DNA from: Saccharothrix luteola
GTDB taxonomy: Bacteria; Actinomycetota; Actinomycetes; Mycobacteriales; Pseudonocardiaceae
Direction of reading: 5' to 3'
Length of the DNA: 64,000 bases
NCBI RefSeq assembly: GCF_020859565.1
Contig: NZ_JAJHUO010000017.1
Span: forward strand, 1-64,000
Each line of letters begins with the position of its first letter. Position 1 is the stretch's first letter. Below the pieces are notes generated by a model. It was not told the origin of the DNA. It made no database searches and was given only the letters and a program-made list of their open reading frames with translations. The position numbers were made by a program, and so were the translations under genes. Of the stretch, positions 8,563 to 17,900 are shown in pieces.

Positions 8563-9336
8563 TCAGGCGATGCCCGCTGCTTCCGGCTTCCCGATGTACT
8601 TCACGTAACCCTCGGCCTCGAGCTTGTCGGCCAGCTCCGGACCGCCGGACTCGGCGATGCGGCCACCGGCGAAGACGTGCACGAAGTCGGGCGAGATGTA
8701 CTTGAGGATCCGGGTGTAGTGCGTGATCAGCATGACGCCGACCTCACCGGAGCGCTTGTACCGGTTCACGCCCTCGGACACGACGCGCAGCGCGTCGACG
8801 TCCAGGCCGGAGTCGGTCTCGTCGAGGATCGCGATCTTCGGCTGGAGCAGCCCGAGCTGCAGGATCTCGTGGCGCTTCTTCTCGCCGCCCGAGAAGCCCT
8901 CGTTCACCGAGCGCTCCGCGAAGGTCGGGTCGATGTCCAGCTCGGACATCGCCTCCTTGACCTCCTTGACCCAGTGGCGCAGCTTCGGGGCCTCGCCGCG
9001 CACGGCGGTGGCGGCGGTGCGCAGGAAGTTCGACATCGAGACGCCGGGCACCTCGACCGGGTACTGCATGGCGAGGAACAGGCCCGCGCGGGCGCGCTCG
9101 TCCACCGTCATCCCCAGCACGTCCTCGCCGTCCAGCAGCACGCTGCCGGAGGTGATCTCGTACTTGGGGTGCCCGGCGATGGCGTAGGACAGGGTGGACT
9201 TGCCCGAGCCGTTGGGGCCCATGATCGCGTGGGTCTCGCCTGCCTTGATGGTCAGGTCGACGCCCTTGAGGATCTCCTTGGCGCCGTCGTCGGTGTTGAC
9301 CGAGACGTGCAGGTCCTTGATCTCCAGAGTGGCCAT
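8563..9336 (-). CDS. sufC: SufC, ATPase of the SufBCD scaffold
   Basis: 257 residues with Walker A GPNGSGKST near residue 39, the ABC signature FSGGEKKR near 148, and Walker B AILDETDSGLD. SufC is the soluble ABC-type ATPase that drives SufB-SufD rearrangement during Fe-S cluster assembly. It follows the ferredoxin gene by 51 bases. Confidence 0.97.
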   Translation of the reverse strand: MATLEIKDLHVSVNTDDGAKEILKGVDLTIKAGETHAIMGPNGSGKSTLSYAIAGHPKYEITSGSVLLDGEDVLGMTVDERARAGLFLAMQYPVEVPGVSMSNFLRTAATAVRGEAPKLRHWVKEVKEAMSELDIDPTFAERSVNEGFSGGEKKRHEILQLGLLQPKIAILDETDSGLDVDALRVVSEGVNRYKRSGEVGVMLITHYTRILKYISPDFVHVFAGGRIAESGGPELADKLEAEGYVKYIGKPEAAGIA

Positions 9337-9387
9337 TGGTGCTTCGTTCTCCTGGTGTTGCGAGCGAAAGTCAGTTCGTAGCCAAGG

Positions 9388-9708
9388 TCAGTTCACCGCT
9401 GCGGTGACGTCCACGTAGACGTCGTCCCCGCGCAGCTCGACGGCGAACACGTCGACCGGCTCGGTGGCGGGCGGCGAGGACGGGCGGCCGGTGCGCAGGT
9501 CGAAGCACGACCCGTGCAGCCAGCACTCCACGCCCTTGCGCGTCACCTCGCCCTCGCTGAGCGCCACTTCGGCGTGCGAGCACAGGTCGCGCAGCGCGTG
9601 CACGGTCCCGCCGTCGCGGACGAGCAGGACCGGGGTGTACTCGTCGCCGACCTCGAACGCGGCGGGCTTGCCGTCGTCGAGGTCGGTCAGCGAGCACACC
9701 CTGATCAC
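9388..9708 (-). CDS. Rieske-type ferredoxin within the suf operon
   Basis: 106 residues. The Rieske [2Fe-2S] ligands are CSH near residue 39 and CWLH near residue 57, followed by GSCFDLRTG. It resembles NirD/BphF-type small ferredoxins that carry electrons. The GTG start overlaps the sufD stop (GTGA), so it is made together with the SUF machinery. It may supply electrons for cluster assembly; this is inferred from position. M. tuberculosis has no gene at this point between sufD and sufC, although similar insertions are common in Streptomyces-type operons. Confidence 0.88.
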   Translation of the reverse strand: MIRVCSLTDLDDGKPAAFEVGDEYTPVLLVRDGGTVHALRDLCSHAEVALSEGEVTRKGVECWLHGSCFDLRTGRPSSPPATEPVDVFAVELRGDDVYVDVTAAVN

Positions 9709-10880
9709 ACGCCCACCGCTTCGAGCTCCGCCTCGATCGCGGCTTCCAGGCGCTCGCGCACCTCGGGAACGGCGATCTTGAGCAGGATCTCGTGGAAGAA
9801 CCCGCGCACGACGAGCCGTCGTGCCTGGTCCTCCGGGATGCCGCGGGCCTGCAGGTAGAACAGCTGCTCGTCGTCGAACCGGCCGGTGGCGCTGGCGTGG
9901 CCCGCGCCCTCGATCTCGCCGGTCTCGATCTCCAGGTTGGGCACCGAGTCGGCGCGCGCGCCGTCGGTGAGCACCAGGTTCCGGTTGAGCTCGAAGGTCT
10001 CGGTGCCCTCGGCCGCGGCGCGGATCAGCACGTCGCCGATCCACACCGTGTGCGCGTCCTCGCCCTGCAACGCGCCCTTGTAGACCACGTTGCTGCGGCA
10101 GTTGGACGCCGAGTGGTCGATGAAGGTGCGGTGCTCCAGGTGCTGGCCCGCGTCGGCGAAGTACAGACCGAGCAGCTCGGCGTCGCCGCCGCGGCCGGTG
10201 TAGGTGACCACCGGCGTGAGGCGCACGACGTTGCCGCCGAGGGTGATGACGGTGTGCTTGAACGAGGCGTCGCGGCCCAGCTTGGCGTGGTGCGACGACA
10301 CGTGCACCGCGTCGTCGGCCCAGTCCTGGATGGCGACCACGGTGAGGTGCGCGCCGTCGCCGACCACGAACTCGATGTTGTCGGCGTACGCGCCGGAGCC
10401 GCGGTGGTCGATGACCACGACGGCCTCGGCGAACTGCTTGGCGTGCACGTGCAGGTGGCCGTACGCGACCTGGCCCTCGCCCGCGCCGGTCACCGTGATG
10501 GTGGTCGGCTCGGACTTCGCGTCACCGGGGAGGGTCACGACGGTGGCCTCGGTGAACGCCGACCAGGCCTGGGCGGCGACGCGGTCACCGGGCGTGCCGG
10601 CGACGCCGAGCCGCTCGTCACCGCGCGCCACGGTCTCGACCGTGACGCCCTCGGGTGCGTTGACCTCGACGTTCGCCGTGCCGGTCGCCTCGGCGCCGTT
10701 GTGCAGGTTCGCCAGGCGCTTCATGGGGGTGAAGCGCCAGATCTCCTCGCGACCGCCGGGCACCTCGAACGCGTTCACGTCGAACGACGTGAAGTGGTCC
10801 GCGCGCGAGGAGATCGGGGCACCCGCACCGTGCGAGTGGGCCGTCAGGCCGTGTTGCTGGTCTTCGGTGGTGACGGCCAT
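9705..10880 (-). CDS. sufD: SufD scaffold subunit
   Basis: 391 residues. The N-terminal third includes EIWRFTPMKRL and the C-terminal beta-helix carries HRTFIDHSASNCRSNVVYKG and a FYLQARGIPEDQARRLVVRGFF ending, typical of SufD. It pairs with SufB to form the SufBC2D scaffold. One base separates it from the sufB stop and its own stop is overlapped by the ferredoxin gene. Confidence 0.95.
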   Translation of the reverse strand: MAVTTEDQQHGLTAHSHGAGAPISSRADHFTSFDVNAFEVPGGREEIWRFTPMKRLANLHNGAEATGTANVEVNAPEGVTVETVARGDERLGVAGTPGDRVAAQAWSAFTEATVVTLPGDAKSEPTTITVTGAGEGQVAYGHLHVHAKQFAEAVVVIDHRGSGAYADNIEFVVGDGAHLTVVAIQDWADDAVHVSSHHAKLGRDASFKHTVITLGGNVVRLTPVVTYTGRGGDAELLGLYFADAGQHLEHRTFIDHSASNCRSNVVYKGALQGEDAHTVWIGDVLIRAAAEGTETFELNRNLVLTDGARADSVPNLEIETGEIEGAGHASATGRFDDEQLFYLQARGIPEDQARRLVVRGFFHEILLKIAVPEVRERLEAAIEAELEAVGV

Positions 10881-10881
10881 G

Positions 10882-12327
10882 TCAGCCGACGGCCCCTTCC
10901 ATCTGCAGCTCGATCAGGCGGTTCAGCTCGAGGGCGTACTCCATGGGCAGCTCGCGCGCGATGGGCTCGACGAACCCGCGCACGATCATCGCCATGGCCT
11001 CGTCCTCGTTGAGGCCGCGGGACATCAGGTAGAACAGCTGGTCCTCGGAGACCTTCGAGACCGTGGCCTCGTGGCCCATCGACACGTCGTCCTCGCGGAC
11101 GTCGACGTACGGGTAGGTGTCCGAGCGGCTGATGTTGTCCACCAGCAGCGCGTCGCACTTGACCGTGGACTTCGAGTGGTGCGCCCGCTTGTTGACCTGC
11201 ACGAGGCCGCGGTACGAGGTGCGGCCACCGCCGCGCGCCACCGACTTCGACACGATCGTGGACGACGTGTGCGGCGCCATGTGGACCATCTTCGCGCCGG
11301 CGTCCTGGTGCTGGCCCTCGCCCGCGAACGCGATCGAGAGGACCTCGCCCTTGGCGTGCTCGCCCATCAGGAACACGGCCGGGTACTTCATGGTGACCTT
11401 GGAGCCGATGTTGCCGTCGATCCACTCCATGGTCGCGCCCTCTTCGGCCTTGGCGCGCTTGGTGACCAGGTTGTAGACGTTGTTCGACCAGTTCTGGATG
11501 GTCGTGTAGCGGCAGCGACCACCCTTCTTGACGATGATCTCCACGACGGCGGAGTGCAGCGAGTCCGACGAGTAGATCGGCGCGGTGCAGCCCTCGACGT
11601 AGTGCACGTACGCGCCCTCGTCGACGATGATCAGCGTGCGCTCGAACTGGCCCATGTTCTCGGTGTTGATCCGGAAGTAGGCCTGGAGCGGGATGTCGAC
11701 GTGGACGCCCTTGGGCACGTAGATGAACGAGCCGCCCGACCACACCGCGGAGTTCAGCGCGGAGAACTTGTTGTCACCCGAGGGGATGACGGAGCCGAAG
11801 TACTCCTTGAACAGCTCCGGGTGCTCCTTGAGGGCGGTGTCGGTGTCGAGGAAGATGACACCCTGCTCCTCGAGGTCCTCGCGGATCTTGTGGTAGACGA
11901 CCTCGGACTCGTACTGGGCCGCGACGCCGGAGACCAGGCGCTGCTTCTCCGCCTCCGGGATGCCGAGGCGGTCGTAGGTGTTCTTGATCTCGTCGGGCAG
12001 GTCGTCCCAGGTCGCCGCCTGCTTCTCGGTCGACCGGACGAAGTACTTGATGTTGTCGAAGTCGATGCCCGACAGGTCGGAGCCCCAGGTCGGCATGGGC
12101 TTGCGGTCGAACAACCGCAGCGCCTTGAGCCGGAACTCCAGCATCCACTCGGGCTCGTTCTTCTTCGCCGAGATGTCCCGAACGACGTCCTCGTTCAGGC
12201 CCCGGCGAGCGCTCGCGCCTGCCACGTCCGAGTCGGACCAGCCGAACTCGTAGTTGCCGATGCTCGCCAGGGTTTCTTCCTGGGTGAGCGGGGCTGTGGT
12301 GGTGCGCTGCTCGGCAGCGGCAGTCAT
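10882..12327 (-). CDS. sufB: SufB scaffold subunit, intein-free
   Basis: 481 residues from ATG 12327, which has GGAGGGG 7 bases upstream. It contains the SufB-specific blocks SGGSFIYVPKGV, EGCTAPIYSSDSLHSAVVEI, NWSNNVYNLVTKRA and FYLMSRGLNEDEAMAMIVRGF. SufB is the site of nascent cluster formation. M. tuberculosis SufB carries a protein-splicing intein; here the protein is uninterrupted. The start overlaps the sufR stop by 4 bases (ATGA). Confidence 0.96.
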   Translation of the reverse strand: MTAAAEQRTTTAPLTQEETLASIGNYEFGWSDSDVAGASARRGLNEDVVRDISAKKNEPEWMLEFRLKALRLFDRKPMPTWGSDLSGIDFDNIKYFVRSTEKQAATWDDLPDEIKNTYDRLGIPEAEKQRLVSGVAAQYESEVVYHKIREDLEEQGVIFLDTDTALKEHPELFKEYFGSVIPSGDNKFSALNSAVWSGGSFIYVPKGVHVDIPLQAYFRINTENMGQFERTLIIVDEGAYVHYVEGCTAPIYSSDSLHSAVVEIIVKKGGRCRYTTIQNWSNNVYNLVTKRAKAEEGATMEWIDGNIGSKVTMKYPAVFLMGEHAKGEVLSIAFAGEGQHQDAGAKMVHMAPHTSSTIVSKSVARGGGRTSYRGLVQVNKRAHHSKSTVKCDALLVDNISRSDTYPYVDVREDDVSMGHEATVSKVSEDQLFYLMSRGLNEDEAMAMIVRGFVEPIARELPMEYALELNRLIELQMEGAVG

Positions 12328-13025
12328 GCGGGCTCCCCTCCATCTGGGATCCGGGGTGTGTTCGGGATGTGCGTCGTGCACACGGCATCGCCGCGGGCGA
12401 TGGTGGCCAGGCGCTGGACGTGCGTGCCGAGCAGGTCGGCGAACGCCGCCGTCTCGGTCTCGCACAACTGCGGGAACTCCGCCGCGACGTGCGCCACCGG
12501 GCACAGGTGCTGGCAGAGCTGCTCGCCCGCCCCCACGTGGCGCGCCGAGGCAGCGTAGCCCTCCCTGGTCAGCGCCACGGCGAGGGCCTTGGCCCGCTCC
12601 GCGGCGTCGGGCTGGGCCACGATGGCCGCGCGGTGCCGGTCGACGAATGCGGACACCCGTCGTTCGGCGAAGGTTCGTACCGCCTCCTCCCCGCCCTGTT
12701 CGGCGAGGAACCGCAGCGCGGCGGCGGCGAGGTCGTCGTAGGCGTGCCCGAAGCGGGCCCGCCCCTGCTCGGTCAGCAGGAAGAGCTTGGCCGGGCGACC
12801 CCGGCCGCGCTGGCCCCGGCGCGGGGCCTCCCTGCTGGCCGCCTCGCCGTCGGCCACCAGCGCGTCGATGTGCCGGCGCACCGCCGTGGGGCTCAGGCCC
12901 AGCTGCTCCGCGACCGAGGCCGCGGTCACCGGGCCCTGCTCCAGGAGGAGCCGTGCGACGGCGTGCCGGGTCCGGCCGTCGTGCCCGGACGGCACAGCGG
13001 TCGAATCGGTCCCGGCGTTTTTCAC
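12324..13025 (-). CDS. sufR: SufR iron-sulfur-sensing repressor
   Basis: 233 residues from GTG 13025. A winged helix-turn-helix (about 15-70: VTAASVAEQLGLSPTAVRRHIDAL) is followed by a helical domain and a C-terminal cysteine cluster (LCQHLCPVAH...QLCETE), the ligands of a sensory Fe-S cluster in the SufR family. It is first in the operon and overlaps sufB, so it should repress its own operon when it holds a cluster. A palindrome abuts its start codon. Longer in-frame starts exist upstream, but the family N-terminus and the operator position favour 13025. Confidence 0.92.
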   Translation of the reverse strand: MKNAGTDSTAVPSGHDGRTRHAVARLLLEQGPVTAASVAEQLGLSPTAVRRHIDALVADGEAASREAPRRGQRGRGRPAKLFLLTEQGRARFGHAYDDLAAAALRFLAEQGGEEAVRTFAERRVSAFVDRHRAAIVAQPDAAERAKALAVALTREGYAASARHVGAGEQLCQHLCPVAHVAAEFPQLCETETAAFADLLGTHVQRLATIARGDAVCTTHIPNTPRIPDGGEPA

Positions 13026-13038
13026 AACACCAGTGTTG
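13025..13038 (-). promoter_or_regulatory. Probable SufR operator overlapping the sufR start
   Basis: CAACAC-CA-GTGTTG is a 6+6 inverted repeat whose last base is the first base of the sufR GTG codon. Binding here would cover the transcription start of a leaderless or nearly leaderless message. That SufR itself binds it is inferred from position. Confidence 0.65.
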
Positions 13039-13120
13039 CGTATTTCGCGGGCGGCCGCAAAGATCGACCCTCGTCGGGTGACCCGAGTCACGCGTCCCGG
13101 CCTGTCGCTACCCTTCGGAC

Positions 13121-14704
13121 GTGGCGGCGGGCGGAATGGTGATGGCGAACCGGAGCGAGATCGGCGAGGCAGCACCCCTCGACGCGCCCGAACGGCGACA
13201 GCTCGACGTGATCCGCCGGTGGGGCACGGTGGGCGCGCTGCTGCTGGCCGTCGGCTCGCTCGGGTCGGGCGCCGCGCCGATCTTCAGCCCGCTGCCGGGC
13301 ACGCCGCTGCTCGGGCTGTTCCCGCGGATGCCCAGCGCGTCGATGGCCGTCGCGTGGACCGGCATCTTCCTCATCGTGTCGGCGTGGCTGTGGCTGGGCC
13401 GGTTCGCCCGGCCGGGCCGTCCCCGCCTGATGTCGCGCAGCCAGCTCGACCGCACGCTGCTGATGTGGATCACGCCGCTGGTGTTCGTGCTGCCCATGTT
13501 CAGCCGTGACGTCTACAGCTACCTGGCGCAGTCGCAGATCGCGGCCAACGGGCAGGACCCGTACGAGCTCGGCCCGGCCACGGCGCTGGGCGTCGAGCAC
13601 GACCTGACGAAGAACGTGCCGAACATCTGGCGCGAGACGCCCGCGCCGTACGGGCCGCTGTTCCTGGCCGCCGGGCGGGTCATCTCGATGGTGACCGGTG
13701 ACGGCGTGCTGCCCGGCATCTTCCTGCACCGGCTGCTGGGGCTGCTGGGGCTGGCGATGATCGTGTGGGCGCTGCCGCGGTTGGCCCGGCGCTTCGGCGT
13801 GCCGCCGGTGAGCGCGCTGTGGTTGGGCGCGGCGAACCCGCTGGTGCTGTTCCACCTGGTCGTGGGCGTGCACAACGAGGGCCTGGCGATCGGCTTGATG
13901 CTGGTGGGGCTGGAGTTGGCGCTGCGGAAGATGCCCCTGGTCCCGGGCGCGCCGATGACGCGTGAAGAGCTGCTGTGGATAGTGCTCGGCGCGACCATGA
14001 TCACGTTCGGCGCGGCGGTGAAGATCCCGGCCGCGCTGGCGCTCGGCTTTTTGGGCGTGCTGATCGCGCGGCGGTGGGGCGGGCGGTTCTCCGACCTGGT
14101 GCGGGCGGCGCTGTTGCTGCTGGTCATCTCGGGTGTGGTGATGGTCGGGACGTGCGTCGGCACCGGGCTCGGGTTCGGGTGGGTGGAGACGCTGAACGTG
14201 GCGGGCACCGTGAAGAGCTGGATGTCGCCGCCGACCGCGATGGGGTTCATGGGCGGGGGGCTCGGGCTGATGCTCGGGCTGGGCAACCACACCGAGTCGG
14301 TGATCGTGCTGATGCGGATCGTGACGCAGGCCGTGTCGGTGGTGATCGTGGCGACGCTGCTGTGGAAGGCGTTCCGGGGTCGGATCAAGGCCGTCAACGG
14401 GCTGGGGGCCGGATTGGGCGCGGTGCTCGTGCTCGGGCCCGTGCTGCAGCCGTGGTACGTGCTGTGGGCGGCGTTGCCGCTGGCCACGGCCGTGCTGGCG
14501 CGTCGGTTCCGGGTGTTCGCCACCACCGCCAGCGCCGTGATCGCGGTGATCCTGCCGCCGACGGGCTCGGCGTTCGACGGCCGTGCCTACATCGTGCCGC
14601 AGGCCGTGGCGGGCGCTCTGATCGCGTTCGCCGTGTGCCTGTTCGTCGCCCGCAAACAGGTCATGCCGCTGATCAAACGCGACCCCCTCCCGGGCTACGC
14701 CTAA
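13121..14704 (+). CDS. mptB: Polyprenol-phosphomannose-dependent alpha-1,6-mannosyltransferase (MptB type)
   Basis: 527 residues with about 12-13 membrane segments, a GT-C glycosyltransferase. The first outer loop has the catalytic-type acidic site FSRDVYSYLAQ near residue 130 and YGPLFL downstream. M. tuberculosis MptB (Rv1459c) lies at exactly this place, divergent from sufR, and starts the mannan backbone of lipomannan and lipoarabinomannan. The start may be GTG 13121 or ATG 13136 or 13142; ribosome sites are weak for all three. The gene is followed by repeat array A. Confidence 0.85.
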   Translation: MAAGGMVMANRSEIGEAAPLDAPERRQLDVIRRWGTVGALLLAVGSLGSGAAPIFSPLPGTPLLGLFPRMPSASMAVAWTGIFLIVSAWLWLGRFARPGRPRLMSRSQLDRTLLMWITPLVFVLPMFSRDVYSYLAQSQIAANGQDPYELGPATALGVEHDLTKNVPNIWRETPAPYGPLFLAAGRVISMVTGDGVLPGIFLHRLLGLLGLAMIVWALPRLARRFGVPPVSALWLGAANPLVLFHLVVGVHNEGLAIGLMLVGLELALRKMPLVPGAPMTREELLWIVLGATMITFGAAVKIPAALALGFLGVLIARRWGGRFSDLVRAALLLLVISGVVMVGTCVGTGLGFGWVETLNVAGTVKSWMSPPTAMGFMGGGLGLMLGLGNHTESVIVLMRIVTQAVSVVIVATLLWKAFRGRIKAVNGLGAGLGAVLVLGPVLQPWYVLWAALPLATAVLARRFRVFATTASAVIAVILPPTGSAFDGRAYIVPQAVAGALIAFAVCLFVARKQVMPLIKRDPLPGYA

Positions 14705-14715
14705 CCCACCCCCCG

Positions 14716-14898
14716 CGCGTGTCGAACCTCCAGGTCCCGCGTGTCGAACCTCCAGGTCCCGCGTGTCGAACACTCGCGTCCCGCGTGTCGAACGCTCAGG
14801 ACCCGTGAATTCAACGCTCGCGTCGAGGCGTCCGGACGCGAACGTAGAACTCGGGGGTCCTGAAGGTTCGACACGCGGGACCTGAGCGTTCGACACGC
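14716..14898. repeat. Modular 22-bp repeat array A (five forward and about three reverse units)
   Basis: Five head-to-tail 22-bp units start at 14716, 14738, 14760, 14782 and 14804. The first four have left half GCGTGTCGAAC with right halves CTCCAGGTCCC (twice), ACTCGCGTCCC and GCTCAGGACCC. The fifth has left half GTGAATTCAAC. After a short centre, units run on the opposite strand: a GTAGAACTC type, then two whose reverse complements begin GCGTGTCGAAC. Together they form a large inverted dyad between mptB and the patatin gene. Confidence 0.9.
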
Positions 14899-14967
14899 GA
14901 GGGTGTAACGGGTGGGGGCGGTGGGCGAGGTAGGGGGTGCGGGAGGATCGGGGCAAGGGGAGGTGGC

Positions 14968-17900
14968 GTGGTGGTGGACGTGCCCAGGGAGCAGATCCGG
15001 TTCGCCGTCGTGCTGAACGGGGGTGTGAGCCTCGCCGTGTGGATGGGCGGGGTGGTCCTCGAGCTCGACCGGCTGACCAGGGGTGACGGCCCGTACGCCG
15101 ACCTGCTGGACATGGTCGGCAGCACGGCGCGCGCCGACGTCATCACGGGCACGTCGGCAGGCGGCATCAACGGCGCCGCGCTGGCGTTGTCGCAGGTCAA
15201 CGCCAGTGCCCGGCTGGAACGGCTGCGTGACCTGTGGGCCGAGCAAGGCCGGATGGAGCAGCTGCTCCGCACGCCGTTCCGCGGCCAACCGGCGTCGCTG
15301 CTGCGCGGCGACGAGTTCTTCCTCCCGAGGCTCCAGGAAGCACTCGAACGCCTGACCACCGACTTCACCCCGCAGGAGGACCGGCCGGTCGACCTGCGCA
15401 TCACGACCACGCTGCTCGCGGGCGTGCCCACGGTCACCCACGACGACCTCGGCCAGACCCTCGTGCAGGCCACCCACCAGGGCAGCTTCTCGTTCCGCCG
15501 CGACCCCGGCGGCCGGGACGACTTCACCGCCGACAAGCTCCCGACGCTGGTCAGCCGCATGGCGCTGGCCGCGCGCTCGTCCGCGTCGTTCCCGTTCGCG
15601 TTCGAGCCCTCCTTCATCCCGGTCGCGCCGGGCGCGCCCGACGGCGACAAGCCCAACATGGCCGAGGTCGCGTCCTGGGCCAACGACACCGACAACCGGT
15701 CCCGCTACGCCGTCGACGGCGGCGTCCTGGTCAACACGCCCACCAAGGAGGCGTTGGAGGCCATCGACCGGATGCCCGCCGAGGGCCCGGTCCGACGGGT
15801 GATGCTGCTGGTGTTCCCGCACGCGCCCGAGGCGGTGGTGGAGCCGGTGGCGCCCGTGGACGGCGCGCTGCCCAGCACCATCGCCACCGGTGGCAAGCTG
15901 CTCGGCGCGCTGACCAGCCAGAGCGGGCGGACCTACGTCGACCGCATCGAGGAGCACAACCGCAACGCCGCCTCCCGCCGCGGCGGGCGCAACGCCCTGC
16001 TGGACCGGCTCGCGTCCGGCGGCTCGGTCACCGACAAGGTGTACGCGCTGGCCGAGACCCTGCACGAGCACTACGAGGACGTGCGCATCCGGCACGCCGC
16101 CCGCGACGTCACGACCCGCCAGTTCGAGGTGCCGGGCACGAACGCCGCCGGCTGGACGTTCGAACGGGTCCGCGCCGCGGCCGAGGCGGCGCAGCGCGAG
16201 TACCGCGCGGACCACAGCAAGCTGCCGTACGTGCCGACCCGGCCACAGCCCGTCGCGCTGCCCGACCACGGCTGGCCGTGGGGCATCACGATGGCCGAAC
16301 GGCTCGCGTCCGCCGCGATGGACGTGCTCAAACGGCTGGTGTGGGTGATGCCGGACGCCCAGCGGCTGGCGATGGCCCGCACGAACCTGTTCGACGTGCG
16401 GGCGAGGCTGCGCGCCGCCCGGATCGAGCTGGACGAGCACTGGACCACCGACGGGACCGAGGAGCTCGACCAGGCGTACTGGGAACGGCGGGTCCACCGG
16501 TTCGCCGAGAAGATGCTGGACGAGCCGGACGGCGTCGGGCAGCGGGTGCGCGAGCAGGTGGAGCGGATCGCGGGCGTCCTCGGCGACGCGCACGACATCC
16601 TCGACCAGCTGGAGCCCGAGCAGCTGCGGGTCGGCGAGCTGCGGTCGTGGCACCGGCTGCTGACCGAGCCGCGCACCGACGCCGAGGCCGAGGCGGGCCT
16701 GGTGGCGGGCGAGCTGTGGCTGTCCCGGGTGCTGGCGCTGGAGGTCGCGACGACGTGCCTGGCCGACGACACCCGCGGCGGCCTCGACCAGGCCGTCGAG
16801 CTGGTGCAGATCAGCCTGCAGACGCGCAACGCGTTCGCCGAGTACAGCATCACCGCCGAGGACAAGGCGGGCGGCGCGTCACTGCACCGGTTCTCCGGGT
16901 TCCTCAAGCGGTCCTGGCGGGTCAACGACTGGATCTGGGGCCGGCTCGACGGCGCGACCATGCTGTGCAAGGTGGTGTTCGACCCGAAGCGGCTGCTGCG
17001 CGTCGACCGGCTCACCGGCGCGGGCGGCGACCCGGTCGAACGGGCCGCGGCGCAGGTCGACGAGCTGGTGGTGAAGCTGTTCGGCGACGGCGTGCCGGAC
17101 GAGCTCGGGCCGTACGTCGAGCGGGCGAAGGCCGAACTGGGAAAGGTCTACGCGAGCCCGGACGGCGACCACCCGCCGACGTGCGCGGCGCTGGCGGAGC
17201 TGGCCGCGTGGGGGCTGCACGTCCGGATCATCTGCGAGGAGCTGCCCGCGCTGCGCGCGGCGATCCTGGCCGACCGGCACGAGGGCGCGGACCGGCGGTC
17301 GCGCGGCGAGCTGTTCCTGGAGGAGCAGGCCGCGCTGCTGGCCCGGCTGCCCGTGCGCACGGACGCGGAGCGGATCGAGGTGGGCGTGCGGGGGCTGAGC
17401 GCGTTCGACCGGGCGGGCATCGGGCGTGAGCCGCTGGTGCAGGAGGCGAGCAGCGACCAGGTGATCCGGACGGCGGCGACGGCCGCGGCGGTGGCGATCA
17501 CCGTGGCCGACAGCGACAACTCGGGTCTGGGCACGGCGAAACCGCTGACCAGGACGTTGCGCGGGGCGGCGCTGCTGCCGTACTGGACGATCACCGGCCT
17601 GACCAGGGGCGGGCGGTTGGCGCAGTTCCTGGGGCTGCTCGGGTTCGCGCTGGGCGGGGCGCTGCTGGTGCTGTCGTTGTTCGACCTGCTGCCGCCGTGG
17701 GCGGTCGGTCCGGCGGCGGCGTTCGGCGGTGGCACGCTGCTGGCCGCGTTCGGGTACGCGGCGCTGCGGTCGGGAACGCTGCTGCACGGTCTGGTGCTGC
17801 TGTCGCCGGTGATCCCGCTGGTGACGGTGGCGATCGACCGGACCAGGGACGCGATGGCGTCCGGCGAGACCGGCGACCAGGCCGTGACGGGCATGGTGGC

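Noticed and set aside
7360..9381. Long open frame antisense to sufS and sufC (673 codons)
   Set aside because: High-GC codon bias leaves antisense frames open. The translation is rich in Arg, His and Val without domains, and the opposite strand holds clear SUF genes.
10882..12327. Intein in sufB, as in M. tuberculosis
   Set aside because: The SufB sequence is continuous at 481 residues with no Hint blocks.
14701..16653. Long minus-strand open frame through array A and the patatin gene
   Set aside because: It reads through the repeat units and is antisense to a convincing patatin domain; it has no ribosome site and no recognisable motif.
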